From the NCBI RefSeq assembly GCF_003946625.1, contig NZ_RHOR01000010.1, positions 16,210 through 80,209 on the forward strand: 64,000 nt of DNA, read 5' to 3'. The position numbers and the translations under genes are program-made. The DNA comes from Companilactobacillus kedongensis (GTDB lineage: Bacteria > Bacillota > Bacilli > Lactobacillales > Lactobacillaceae). The notes under the pieces are model-generated. The model searched no databases. It was not told where the DNA came from and saw only the letters and a program-made list of their open reading frames with translations. Shown in pieces: positions 54,517 through 62,191 of the stretch; within the stretch, counting starts at the first letter, position 1, and every line of letters begins with the position of its first letter.

Positions 54517-54686
54517 GTCCACGGGTGCAAAGGGGGGTGCCAGCGGTGAGAATCCTGTTAGAGCGGCGTAGCCGATCTTACAGGATCGACGACTTTGAGA
54601 TTTGCGAAAGCAAAGCTCAAAATCGAGATGTCAGACCTTGGCTGACATCGGTCGCACAGCAGGCGCACCCCTTTGCACCCGTGGAC
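54517..54686 (+). repeat. structured intergenic repeat, copy D
   Basis: Outer arms GTCCACGGGTGCAAAGGGG and CCCCTTTGCACCCGTGGAC are 19-bp perfect. Core shows GAGATTTGCGAAAGCAAAGCTC-type hairpin and GATGTCAG-ACCTTGG-CTGACATC. Confidence 0.82.
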
Positions 54687-54705
54687 GGCATCCAACCACA
54701 AATTT

Positions 54706-55758
54706 TTAATCTGCTAAAAACTTAGCGCATTCATGGATCGAATCTTCAGTAGCAGCAGCTTTACCTATCAAATTCAAGTAAGCATGTCCCATACCGCCAT
54801 AACGAACATATTTAGCATCGCATCCGGCCATTCCCAATTTAGTTAGAAAAGCCTCATCTTGCAATCTAAATGGATCAAACTCGCCAGTCATTACTAATAC
54901 CTTTTTAAAGATAGTTGGATCAGCATACAATGGAGAAACGACAGGTGAACGATAATTTACATGCCCTTCCGGCATATATAACTGTGTCATCTTAGTATCT
55001 AATTGTTTGAAAAGTGTATAACTATTATGCAAAATATTTCTCTGCTCATCCACAATAGGAATCTTCTTGTCGTCCCAAAGCGAACCTTCAAGATCTGATC
55101 CATGAACGACTGTCGGATAGAATAATATTTGACTATCGACATCATATATCCCCATATAATGGCTCATTTCACTTACCCCTAAGGCCATTGAAGCCCCGGC
55201 TGAATCTCCTGCAATTGTTATTTCTGTTTTATTTTTAGCAACCATTTTAAGAACCGATAGACAATCCATAAGTCCTAATGGATAAGGATTTTCCGGTGCT
55301 AAGCGATAATCAACACTATAAATTACTCCATCATACTGACTAGCAAGTAATTTAAGCGGTACTAACGGATCAGCCGGACTACCGCCATAATATGCACCAC
55401 CGTGAATATAGATCAAAGCTTTATGTTTATCGATATTTTCTGGACGATAAATACGATAATAGCGCACGCTCTGATCGAGTTCATCCATATATTTAGGTTC
55501 AACATTAATATCATTAGAACTGATATCAACGATTCCTTCAGCAACTGTACCAGCACGTAAAGTATCAAGGTTATTAGATAAAACCGGATCGTCCCCGAGT
55601 TCTCTTAAAAGTTCAAATGTATGTGGCTCATAGGAATGAACGTCCACACGATCCTTAACGACCATCTTTACACGTTCTAGTCTAGGTACATCAGATGCTT
55701 CAATCTGCTTTAAACGACTCAATTCAGTGGCATAATCATTTTTTAACATCATATCCAT
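54706..55758 (-). CDS. alpha/beta hydrolase, carboxylesterase of the HSL type
   Basis: 350 residues. Oxyanion motif IYIHGGAYYGGS (HGG), nucleophile GDSAGAS, Asp in GEFDPFR and His in GMGHAYLN complete the hormone-sensitive-lipase-like triad. Hydrolyses short-chain esters; cytosolic. It begins 3 bases after the stop of the sugar symporter in a two-gene operon, which suggests the esterase removes acyl groups from imported glycosides. ATG with GGAGG nine bases upstream. Confidence 0.92.
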   Translation of the reverse strand: MDMMLKNDYATELSRLKQIEASDVPRLERVKMVVKDRVDVHSYEPHTFELLRELGDDPVLSNNLDTLRAGTVAEGIVDISSNDINVEPKYMDELDQSVRYYRIYRPENIDKHKALIYIHGGAYYGGSPADPLVPLKLLASQYDGVIYSVDYRLAPENPYPLGLMDCLSVLKMVAKNKTEITIAGDSAGASMALGVSEMSHYMGIYDVDSQILFYPTVVHGSDLEGSLWDDKKIPIVDEQRNILHNSYTLFKQLDTKMTQLYMPEGHVNYRSPVVSPLYADPTIFKKVLVMTGEFDPFRLQDEAFLTKLGMAGCDAKYVRYGGMGHAYLNLIGKAAATEDSIHECAKFLAD

Positions 55759-55761
55759 CTC

Positions 55762-57135
55762 CTAGGCCTCCTTTAATTTAGAATCTTCAGTGTTCTTTTC
55801 GGAGACTACGATCTTATTCTCATTCAAGGTATACATTTGAAGAATTACAATGATCACAATTGCTAAAACAATTGGTAACCAGACAAAATTAATATTGATG
55901 GCGGTTAAAGCTTTAGCTGATTGAACTTTATTACTTGCGGCGAAACCACCCCATGTCAAGATCCAACCAGATAGAGCACCACCAAGTCCCATACCGATTT
56001 TAGCACCAACAACTGGAACTGATGACAAGAAACCAGGTTCTTCGATTCTTAAATGTACTCTTGCATATTCAACTGTATCAGCAATCATAACGAAAGCTAA
56101 TGTAAAGACTGCACCCATAGCGATCATGCCAATAATATTTCCAGCAAATAGAAGAACCAAATTACCAGTCTTTTCACCAAGTGGCATTAGAACTGATCCG
56201 ATAACGAATAATACCAATGATGCATCCATTAAATTACGATTCTTAAATTTCTTAGTTAGTAAAGGAACAAGTAAATTACCAGGAACAGCGAAAATCGTCA
56301 TACCTAAGAATAATCCAACAATATCTGCACGTTTGTATACATAGTTAATGTAGAACACACCTGAAGCCATTCTAACGACCCAAAATGTTTGGACAGCGAT
56401 GAAACTAATTGTTAAAACAACCCATGGCTTATTTTTAAAGGCACCTTTAAATGATTCTTTAACTGACAAATGACCTTTAATTTCCACATCGTTCTTCTCT
56501 TCTTCAATTGGGCGTTCCCTAAGATTTAAGAAAGCCAAGAAGAAACATCCCGCAATAACGATCCCGACAATCGCACCCCAGATCGTAAATCCAAGTTGTT
56601 GATCCTTACCGCCAAAGAAACTAACCATTGGTAATGTGATAGCACCGATGATAGCTGTACCTGTGTTTGTCATAACCATTCTGGCAGATGCCAAGTTCGC
56701 ACGCTCGTCAGCATCATCAGTCAAACTAGGTAAAATAGCTGTAATAGGTGTATTGGAACCTGAGTAAATTAAACTGAATAGCGTATATACGACACTGATC
56801 CAAATCATTTCAATGATTTTATTGCCGCCAAAACTAGGATTAAAGAATAGTAGGAATGACAGTATCCCTAACGGAACACCAAACCAGAGAAAGTATGGTC
56901 TCGCCTTACCATATTTGGAGTGAGTATGGTCGATCAAAAAGCCAAAGAACATTCCATCAAAAGCATCAATGAATCTAACACACAGGAACAGAGTTCCAAC
57001 AAATGCCGCTGAAATGTCCAACACCGTCGTATAGTAAAACAAGAGGTAAAGTCCAACCATCTGCCAGATAAGATTTCCAGCCATATCGGTCGTACCGTAA
57101 AATACACGTTGTTTCCATAACTGTAACTTAGTCAT
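55762..57135 (-). CDS. GPH-family glycoside/pentoside/hexuronide:cation symporter
   Basis: 457 residues, twelve hydrophobic segments, the MelB/XylP/UidB family. MAGNLIWQMVGLYLLFYYTTVLDISAAFVGTLF, RFIDAFDGMFFGFLIDHTHSKYGKARPYFLW and KIGMGLGGALSGWIL are family blocks. Imports a sugar or glycoside with a cation. No C-terminal EIIA domain. ATG with GGGGGA upstream. Promoter with a GTTTAAAC operator and an upstream cre site. Confidence 0.92.
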   Translation of the reverse strand: MTKLQLWKQRVFYGTTDMAGNLIWQMVGLYLLFYYTTVLDISAAFVGTLFLCVRFIDAFDGMFFGFLIDHTHSKYGKARPYFLWFGVPLGILSFLLFFNPSFGGNKIIEMIWISVVYTLFSLIYSGSNTPITAILPSLTDDADERANLASARMVMTNTGTAIIGAITLPMVSFFGGKDQQLGFTIWGAIVGIVIAGCFFLAFLNLRERPIEEEKNDVEIKGHLSVKESFKGAFKNKPWVVLTISFIAVQTFWVVRMASGVFYINYVYKRADIVGLFLGMTIFAVPGNLLVPLLTKKFKNRNLMDASLVLFVIGSVLMPLGEKTGNLVLLFAGNIIGMIAMGAVFTLAFVMIADTVEYARVHLRIEEPGFLSSVPVVGAKIGMGLGGALSGWILTWGGFAASNKVQSAKALTAININFVWLPIVLAIVIIVILQMYTLNENKIVVSEKNTEDSKLKEA

Positions 57136-57205
57136 TAGATTTTCCCCCTTATATTAATTCTAGTACACACGTATCGAATTATTTATAAGTATTTATTACA
57201 AGTTC

Positions 57206-57234
57206 ATTATATATAGTTGTTTAAACATGTGCAA
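57206..57234 (-). promoter_or_regulatory. promoter with GTTTAAAC operator, symporter/esterase operon
   Basis: Minus-strand TTGCAC (57229-57234), 17 bases, TATAAT (57206-57211). The spacer contains TTGTTTAAACAT (57217-57228), the same palindrome as at the GH65 promoter. Confidence 0.7.
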
Positions 57235-57275
57235 AGTATTTTTTATAAATTTATCTTTTGTAATTTGACCTAGTC

Positions 57276-57374
57276 TTACTCTAAGAAAGCGTTTACCACT
57301 AATTCACTAATTTTAAAAAAAAGAAAGGGCTTGCCGATTGGCAAGCCCTTTGTACCTGTTTTAATGTTTTTCAT
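57276..57374 (-). CDS. 32-codon leader-like ORF overlapping a terminator
   Basis: ATG at 57374 preceded by TTAGGAG seven bases upstream. It reads MKNIKTGTKGLPIGKPF and continues through the terminator hairpin to a TAA. It lies upstream of the symporter gene on the same strand. It may be a leader peptide whose translation affects the terminator, or a relic. No homologue recognised. Confidence 0.35.
   Translation of the reverse strand: MKNIKTGTKGLPIGKPFLFFKISELVVNAFLE
57284..57297. promoter_or_regulatory. cre site, symporter/esterase operon
   Basis: AGAAAGCGTTTACC (minus GGTAAACGCTTTCT) matches the CcpA consensus at 13 of 14 positions. It lies about 50 bases upstream of the -35. Confidence 0.5.
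57320..57351 (-). terminator. terminator upstream of the symporter operon
   Basis: AAAGGGCTTGCC-GATT-GGCAAGCCCTTT, 12-bp perfect stem, followed on the minus strand by CTTTTTTTT. Confidence 0.88.
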
Positions 57375-57588
57375 AAGAAATACTCCTAAGTTTTTTATTT
57401 TAAATCTATCATGATCAAATTATTTTCTATGTTATATTCACCTCGTATAATCAATTACGCTTGTTTCTGTATTTGACTATGTATAAATAATAACCAATAG
57501 ATTTGAACAAATCTTTGCTGTTTTACGATGAAAGAACAAAGATTGTGTGAAGAAAATGTGTGTACTTGTTTGTTTGCGGTTCACTGCC

Positions 57589-57765
57589 GCTGGAGAACGC
57601 AAGAGATGCTCACCCGCTGTTTGACCGGTTCCAGCCAAGGTCTGGAACCTCGACTTGGAACTTTGTAAAGTACGCAAATTTCCAAGCTTGTCAGTGGTGT
57701 AATGATGCAAAGTTCGCATCATAACGCCACTTGAACTGCTGGTGACATCCCTTGCATTCTCCAGC
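57589..57765 (-). repeat. structured intergenic repeat, copy E
   Basis: Outer arms GCTGGAGAACGCAAGAGATG and CATCCCTTGCATTCTCCAGC pair at 18 of 20. The inner long hairpin has CTTGGAA/TTCCAAG where other copies have GAG/CTC, and GGTTCCAG-ACCTTGG-CTGGAACC is present. The most diverged copy. Confidence 0.78.
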
Positions 57766-57812
57766 TAGATTTGATTAAGTAATAAATTACCAGAATTGAA
57801 TACAAAAAACTA

Positions 57813-57981
57813 GCATACGGGTATGAGTAAGTCGCCAGCAGTGAAAATTACGTTAGACCGGCGTAGCCGATCTTACGAAATCGACGATTTCGAGATTTGC
57901 GAAAGCAAAGCTCAAAATCGAGATGTCAGACCTTGGCTGACATCGGTCGCACAGCAGGCGCACTTACTCATACCTGTATGC
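57813..57981 (+). repeat. structured intergenic repeat, copy F
   Basis: Outer arms GCATACGGGTATGAGTAAGT and ACTTACTCATACCTGTATGC pair at 19 of 20. Core nearly identical to copy D, with CGGC-GTA-GCCG, GAGATTTGCGAAAGCAAAGCTC-type hairpin and GATGTCAG-ACCTTGG-CTGACATC. Confidence 0.82.
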
Positions 57982-58076
57982 GGCAGACAATATCAAAACC
58001 ATCTACCAAACATTGATAGCACCACGAAAAATTACATGCACAAACATATAATAAATTAGAAAAATAAAAAAGAGCT

Positions 58077-58439
58077 TTAAAAATCCTCTTTCAAAATATT
58101 CGTTACAACTTTAGAAGTGTCAGCTAAAATTGTTTCACCCTTGATTGTTAAATGAATATAGATCCCACGTTTATCATTCTTACAAATACTACGTTCGATC
58201 GCACCGAAATCTTTGGATTCCAAACGTGTAACCAAACGTGACATGGCACTTTGGCTAAGCCCAACATGTTTTTGCAAGTCTTGTAAACGTAGCTTTTTAT
58301 CATCTTTTAAATTCAGCGCATATAAAACATAGAATTCATTTAAGGATAAATCATTTTTAGATAATCCTGATTCAAGATTGTTCTCAATCATTCTTTGTTT
58401 CTTTGAGAATTCGAGCCATTTTTCAATTGTTGTATTCAT
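58077..58439 (-). CDS. MarR family transcriptional regulator
   Basis: 120 residues from the ATG at 58439 (GGGGGAG six bases upstream). Winged helix: LSLNEFYVLYALNL, LRLQDLQKHVGLSQSAMSRLVTRLE, then the wing RSICKNDKRGIYIHLTIKGE with the conserved DxRG. Regulates an unknown target; no divergent partner gene. Its 3' end lies close to repeat copy F. Confidence 0.9.
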   Translation of the reverse strand: MNTTIEKWLEFSKKQRMIENNLESGLSKNDLSLNEFYVLYALNLKDDKKLRLQDLQKHVGLSQSAMSRLVTRLESKDFGAIERSICKNDKRGIYIHLTIKGETILADTSKVVTNILKEDF

Positions 58440-58503
58440 ATTCGACTCCCCCAATCTCATACATTATCATATCAATTTTTCACAAAGTCAATTTTAAAAC
58501 ACT

Positions 58504-58526
58504 AAAAAAACTCCCGAAGGAGTTTA
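58504..58526 (-). terminator. terminator of the adenosyltransferase operon
   Basis: AAACTCC-CGAA-GGAGTTT with seven T on the minus strand. Confidence 0.88.
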
Positions 58527-59093
58527 TCTAAAGACGGGCTTACTATTGCGATATTGAATATCCTCTACATTCTCTAAAACATTGGCGTATCTAGCGGCAA
58601 TAAAGAAATAATCTGAGAGACGATTGATAAACTTCAATACCTCATCATTGATCGGTTCAGATTGCATTAGATTAACAATTTCACGTTCACTACGACGTGT
58701 GACAGTTCTAGCCATGTGTAAATTGGCGGCAGTAACACAGCCCCCAGGTAAAATAAACTTTTGAATTTTAGTGGTTTTGTCCGTATAGTCATCAATCTTT
58801 TTTTCTAGCCAATCAACCGCTTTATTATCAGCTTTAAAGATGAATTCATGCTTCTTATCTTTTTGAGAAATCGCTAAATCAGTTCCACAATCAAATAGCA
58901 ATTGTTGGATCTCTTCCAATTCTTCCTTTAGTACTTTGGTTTTATCCGACAAATTGGCGATCACAACGCCAACTAATGAATTCAATTCATCGACTGTTCC
59001 ATAAGCCACGATACGTTTGTCAGATTTATATAAAACATCGTTACCGATAATTCTAGTTTGACCTTTATCACCAGTTCTAGTATAAATTTTCAT
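58524..59093 (-). CDS. pduO: ATP:cob(I)alamin adenosyltransferase, PduO type
   Basis: 189 residues from the ATG at 59093 (AAGGAG seven bases upstream). KIYTRTGDKGQT binds ATP; YGTVDELNSLVGV, FILPGGCVTAANLHMARTVTRRSEREI and FINRLSDYFFIAARYAN are the conserved PduO blocks (R-R-x-E-R). Converts cob(I)alamin to adenosylcobalamin, the cofactor of glycerol/diol dehydratases. Cotranscribed with an ECF S component four bases upstream. Confidence 0.93.
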   Translation of the reverse strand: MKIYTRTGDKGQTRIIGNDVLYKSDKRIVAYGTVDELNSLVGVVIANLSDKTKVLKEELEEIQQLLFDCGTDLAISQKDKKHEFIFKADNKAVDWLEKKIDDYTDKTTKIQKFILPGGCVTAANLHMARTVTRRSEREIVNLMQSEPINDEVLKFINRLSDYFFIAARYANVLENVEDIQYRNSKPVFR

Positions 59094-59097
59094 AAAG

Positions 59098-59769
59098 TTA
59101 CTCCTTAAATAAATTGTATTTAATTCGATAATTGTTAAAAATTTTAATCCATCGTTTTCCAACGATAAATAGTAAAATTGCCGTAAACAACGCATGCACA
59201 AAATCAAAATAGAAACTTCCTGCTATGGCGATCCCAACACTTTTAAAAGTTATCGGATCAACAAAGCCAAGTATATAGTAGACATCCATGATCCAGCCCA
59301 TAATAAATCCGCTCAAAAATCCCCAGACGGTTAATACGGCCGTTCCAATCTTCTTATTAGAAAATAGACCAGAAATCAGACCGATTACACCAAGTGCAAA
59401 CATCTGCCATGGAGTCCAAACGCCTTGGCCAAAATACATATTGGAAGCTAATGCAATAATCGTCCCCATCAAAAATCCAGTCTCTGGACCGCTGACAATT
59501 GCTCCCATGATAAGAATAAATAGTTCTGGTTTAACTGCTGGCAATGCAGCAAACAACACCCGGCCACCAACGGCTAAAGCACAGATAATAGCTATAAAGA
59601 CTATTTCTTTAGCATTGGTCTTACGCTGTTCAAAGCGAACAAAGTAAATTCCGATCGTCAAAGCCAAGAAAATAAATGACATCAATAGGTAATTTTTATT
59701 ATCAAATATACCCATCAAAACTAGTGTTATTATTGCAATAATTATTAAAAATATAGATCTTTTATTCAC
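59098..59769 (-). CDS. ECF transporter S component (probably cobalamin)
   Basis: 223 residues, six or seven hydrophobic segments, GTG start with GAGGT upstream. AIICALAVGGRVLFAALPAVKPELFILIMGAIVSGPETGFLMGTIIALASNMYFGQGVWTPWQM... is the substrate-specificity fold of ECF importers. Directly joined to PduO, so cobalamin or cobinamide is the likely ligand (inference). The energising module is encoded 0.8 kb away on the same strand. Confidence 0.85.
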   Translation of the reverse strand: MNKRSIFLIIIAIITLVLMGIFDNKNYLLMSFIFLALTIGIYFVRFEQRKTNAKEIVFIAIICALAVGGRVLFAALPAVKPELFILIMGAIVSGPETGFLMGTIIALASNMYFGQGVWTPWQMFALGVIGLISGLFSNKKIGTAVLTVWGFLSGFIMGWIMDVYYILGFVDPITFKSVGIAIAGSFYFDFVHALFTAILLFIVGKRWIKIFNNYRIKYNLFKE

Positions 59770-59813
59770 TAATTTACCTCCAATATTTTTTTCAGTTATC
59801 AGTACCTTAAAAA

Positions 59814-59859
59814 TAGATTTTAAGATATTGACTATGTATAATGTCTGTAAGCGGTATCA
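59814..59859 (+). promoter_or_regulatory. promoter with cre site, glycerol facilitator
   Basis: TAGATT (59814-59819, weak), 17 bases, TATAAT (59837-59842). TGTAAGCGGTATCA (59846-59859) matches the CcpA consensus at 13 of 14 positions and covers the start of transcription. Confidence 0.55.
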
Positions 59860-59890
59860 GACCGTAATAGACTACTAAGGGGTGTGTTTT

Positions 59891-60610
59891 ATGCAAGATA
59901 GCTTGATGTTACAGCTATTAGGTGAATTTATCGGAACACTTGTATTGATATTATTAGGTGACGGAGTTGTCGCCGCCGTAAGTTTGAAGAAATCTAAAGC
60001 CTATGGAGCAGGTTGGGTAGCAATCGCCTTAGGTTGGGGGCTTGCTGTTACCCTAGGTGTTTACGTTTCTGGATTCTTAAGTCCAGCACACTTGAATCCT
60101 GCCGTAACACTGGGTATGGCAATAGCTGGAGTTTTCCCTTGGGCATATGTAATTCCTTACATCATTGCTCAGATTCTGGGAGGAATCGCGGGAGCTGTCT
60201 TAGTTTGGATCAACTACTACCCTCACTGGCAAGAAACAGATGATCCTGATGCTATTTTAGGAGTATTCGCAACAGGACCAGCTATCAGAAATTATCCAAT
60301 GAACTTCATCAGTGAGTTCATCGGTACTTTCGTTCTAGTATTTGCTTTACTAGCATTTACCAGAGGAAAGTTCACAGACGGCTTAAATCCAATGGTCGTC
60401 GGTGTCTTGATCACATCGATCGGTTTCTCACTTGGTGGTACAACTGGTTATGCAATCAATCCTGCCAGAGATCTAGGGCCAAGAATTGCCCATCAAATTT
60501 TACCAATTGCCAACAAAGGTAAATCCGACTGGTCATACAGTTGGGTACCTGTCTTCGGACCAATGGCTGGTGGTGCACTTGGTGCCTTGATCTACTTACT
60601 TATTCCTTAA
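59891..60610 (+). CDS. glpF: glycerol uptake facilitator (aquaglyceroporin)
   Basis: 239 residues from the ATG at 59891 (AAGGGG eight bases upstream). Six membrane helices and the two pore motifs HLNPAVTLG and AINPARDLGPR; the Asp after NPAR marks glycerol-conducting members. Admits glycerol (and small diols) through the membrane. Neighbours make and import the B12 cofactor, so glycerol or diol dehydration is a reasonable use. Its 3' end overlaps the converging ATPase gene by 15 bases. Confidence 0.93.
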   Translation: MQDSLMLQLLGEFIGTLVLILLGDGVVAAVSLKKSKAYGAGWVAIALGWGLAVTLGVYVSGFLSPAHLNPAVTLGMAIAGVFPWAYVIPYIIAQILGGIAGAVLVWINYYPHWQETDDPDAILGVFATGPAIRNYPMNFISEFIGTFVLVFALLAFTRGKFTDGLNPMVVGVLITSIGFSLGGTTGYAINPARDLGPRIAHQILPIANKGKSDWSYSWVPVFGPMAGGALGALIYLLIP

Positions 60611-62191
60611 ATCGTTCCACACTAAAGCATCTGGGAAACTATCCCTAGATGCTTTATTTATTTCTGTCGTGTAGAAAAACTTATCCTTAAAAAATTCAGT
60701 TGGAACTTGAAAATCATTTAATTTACCATCGAACATCATTGACATATCGTCAAATTTTGTTGCAAAAACCAGATCATGACTGTTAGCAAAAACTATCCCG
60801 TCATTTGCTAAGTACTCATTTAGTAAGTCATTTAACTTCAATATTTTATTGGGATCTAATCCTTTAGTGGGTTCATCCAAAAACAGTATTTCTGGATTCT
60901 TGATCAAACCGATCACTAAAGCCAAAAACTCCTGTTGTCCGCCACTCAAATCATATGGACTGATATTCTTTAATTCTGATAATCCATATTGATTTAAAAC
61001 TTCATTCACTTGACTCTCAGTAACGGTTTGAGATTGTTGCAACTGAAATTCTATCTCACCAAACACAGTATCTGATACGAATAACAATGCTGGATTCTGC
61101 GGCAAGATAAAGATTTTCTCGAATAAATCTGGATTGTTTTTGACCGATTTATTATCAATTTTTATAGATCCAGACTGTTGAAGTAATTGCTGTGATATTA
61201 CCCGGATCAACGTTGATTTTCCGACTCCATTTGGACCTACTAAACAGTATGATTGACCTTTATCTAACTTGAAACTAACTTTATCGATTATGTTCTTTGC
61301 TTCAAAATCAAATCTAAATGATAGATTTTTTACTTTTAATACTGTCTGAGCTGAATTTTGTTTAGGTAATCGTTTCTTGTATGTGATTTCATTGTGATGA
61401 TCGTTTAAAATTTTACTGAATTGATGATTATTCAACGGCAACGTGGCGTTGCCTAATCCCAATTCTAGATATGAGCGATCAATCTGTGATAAATAATTGC
61501 GATAGAAATTATCGTCAAAAATACTTTTTAATGCGCTATCAACTCCACGGTCCAAAACAATTTTTCCATCTTCAATAATGGCCATTCTGTTAGCATAAAA
61601 AGTGTTTCTCTCCAGTGAATGTTCTACCAAAATAACCGTAACATTCAATTCTGTATTTATTTTATGAACCATCTGCAAGAGTTTTTCGGATGCAATTGGA
61701 TCAAGCTGTGAAGTTGGCTCATCAAGTAATAAAATATCTGGATCAGTTATCAAAGCCCCTGCCAAACTGATCAACTGCTTTTGCCCACCAGATAGTTCAC
61801 TCTCCGTTGAATCTAATAGATCGATAATTCCAAAATAACTGGCTACTTCTGCAATACGCATGTGACGCTGATTTTCCGTATAATTCATGTTCTCTAAGAT
61901 GAAATTGAATTCATCACGAGCACACTCAGTTATCATCTGGTTATCGACGAACTGTGACAGATACGAAATATTTGCATCCTCTGTGTTGAGTTCTATGGTC
62001 CCTTTCGTCGACTTTCCTACAACTAAATTGGCCTTTAATTGTTTTAATAAAGTACTCTTTCCACTACCAGTTTTCCCAATCAGTAGTAAGAAATCACCTT
62101 TATTGATAGTCAGATCAATATTATCTAGCGAAAGTTTTTGACTGTTGGCATATTGGAAACTGAAATTTTTGAAACGTACCATTTCCACCAT
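60596..62191 (-). CDS. ECF transporter dual ATPase (two ABC domains)
   Basis: 531 residues from the ATG at 62191 (AGGAGG upstream). Two ABC domains in one chain: Walker A GKTGSGKST and GPNGVGKST, signatures LSGGQKQLISL and LSGGQQEFLAL, Walker B ILLLDEPTSQLDP and ILFLDEPTKGLDP. This is the fused A-A' pair of an ECF importer. The start lies about 67 bases inside the T-component gene, so the two are coupled. A hairpin in its last codons serves as the glpF terminator. Confidence 0.9.
   Translation of the reverse strand: MVEMVRFKNFSFQYANSQKLSLDNIDLTINKGDFLLLIGKTGSGKSTLLKQLKANLVVGKSTKGTIELNTEDANISYLSQFVDNQMITECARDEFNFILENMNYTENQRHMRIAEVASYFGIIDLLDSTESELSGGQKQLISLAGALITDPDILLLDEPTSQLDPIASEKLLQMVHKINTELNVTVILVEHSLERNTFYANRMAIIEDGKIVLDRGVDSALKSIFDDNFYRNYLSQIDRSYLELGLGNATLPLNNHQFSKILNDHHNEITYKKRLPKQNSAQTVLKVKNLSFRFDFEAKNIIDKVSFKLDKGQSYCLVGPNGVGKSTLIRVISQQLLQQSGSIKIDNKSVKNNPDLFEKIFILPQNPALLFVSDTVFGEIEFQLQQSQTVTESQVNEVLNQYGLSELKNISPYDLSGGQQEFLALVIGLIKNPEILFLDEPTKGLDPNKILKLNDLLNEYLANDGIVFANSHDLVFATKFDDMSMMFDGKLNDFQVPTEFFKDKFFYTTEINKASRDSFPDALVWNDLRNK
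60624..60662 (+). terminator. glpF terminator lying inside the ATPase gene
   Basis: AAAGCATCT-GGG and CCC-T-AGATGCTTT followed by ATTTATTT. It is also coding sequence for the ATPase C-terminus on the other strand. Confidence 0.75.

Noticed and set aside
44886..57981. The structured repeats as ordinary terminators.
   Set aside because: No T-tract follows the outer stems and separate canonical terminators lie beside them.
45117..58059. Reading frames crossing the structured repeats share peptides such as RRSRSYxIxDFEIC and SKAQN.
   Set aside because: The shared peptide follows from conserved DNA of the element. Frames have no ribosome-binding site, other copies break the frame, and substitutions follow base pairing rather than codons.
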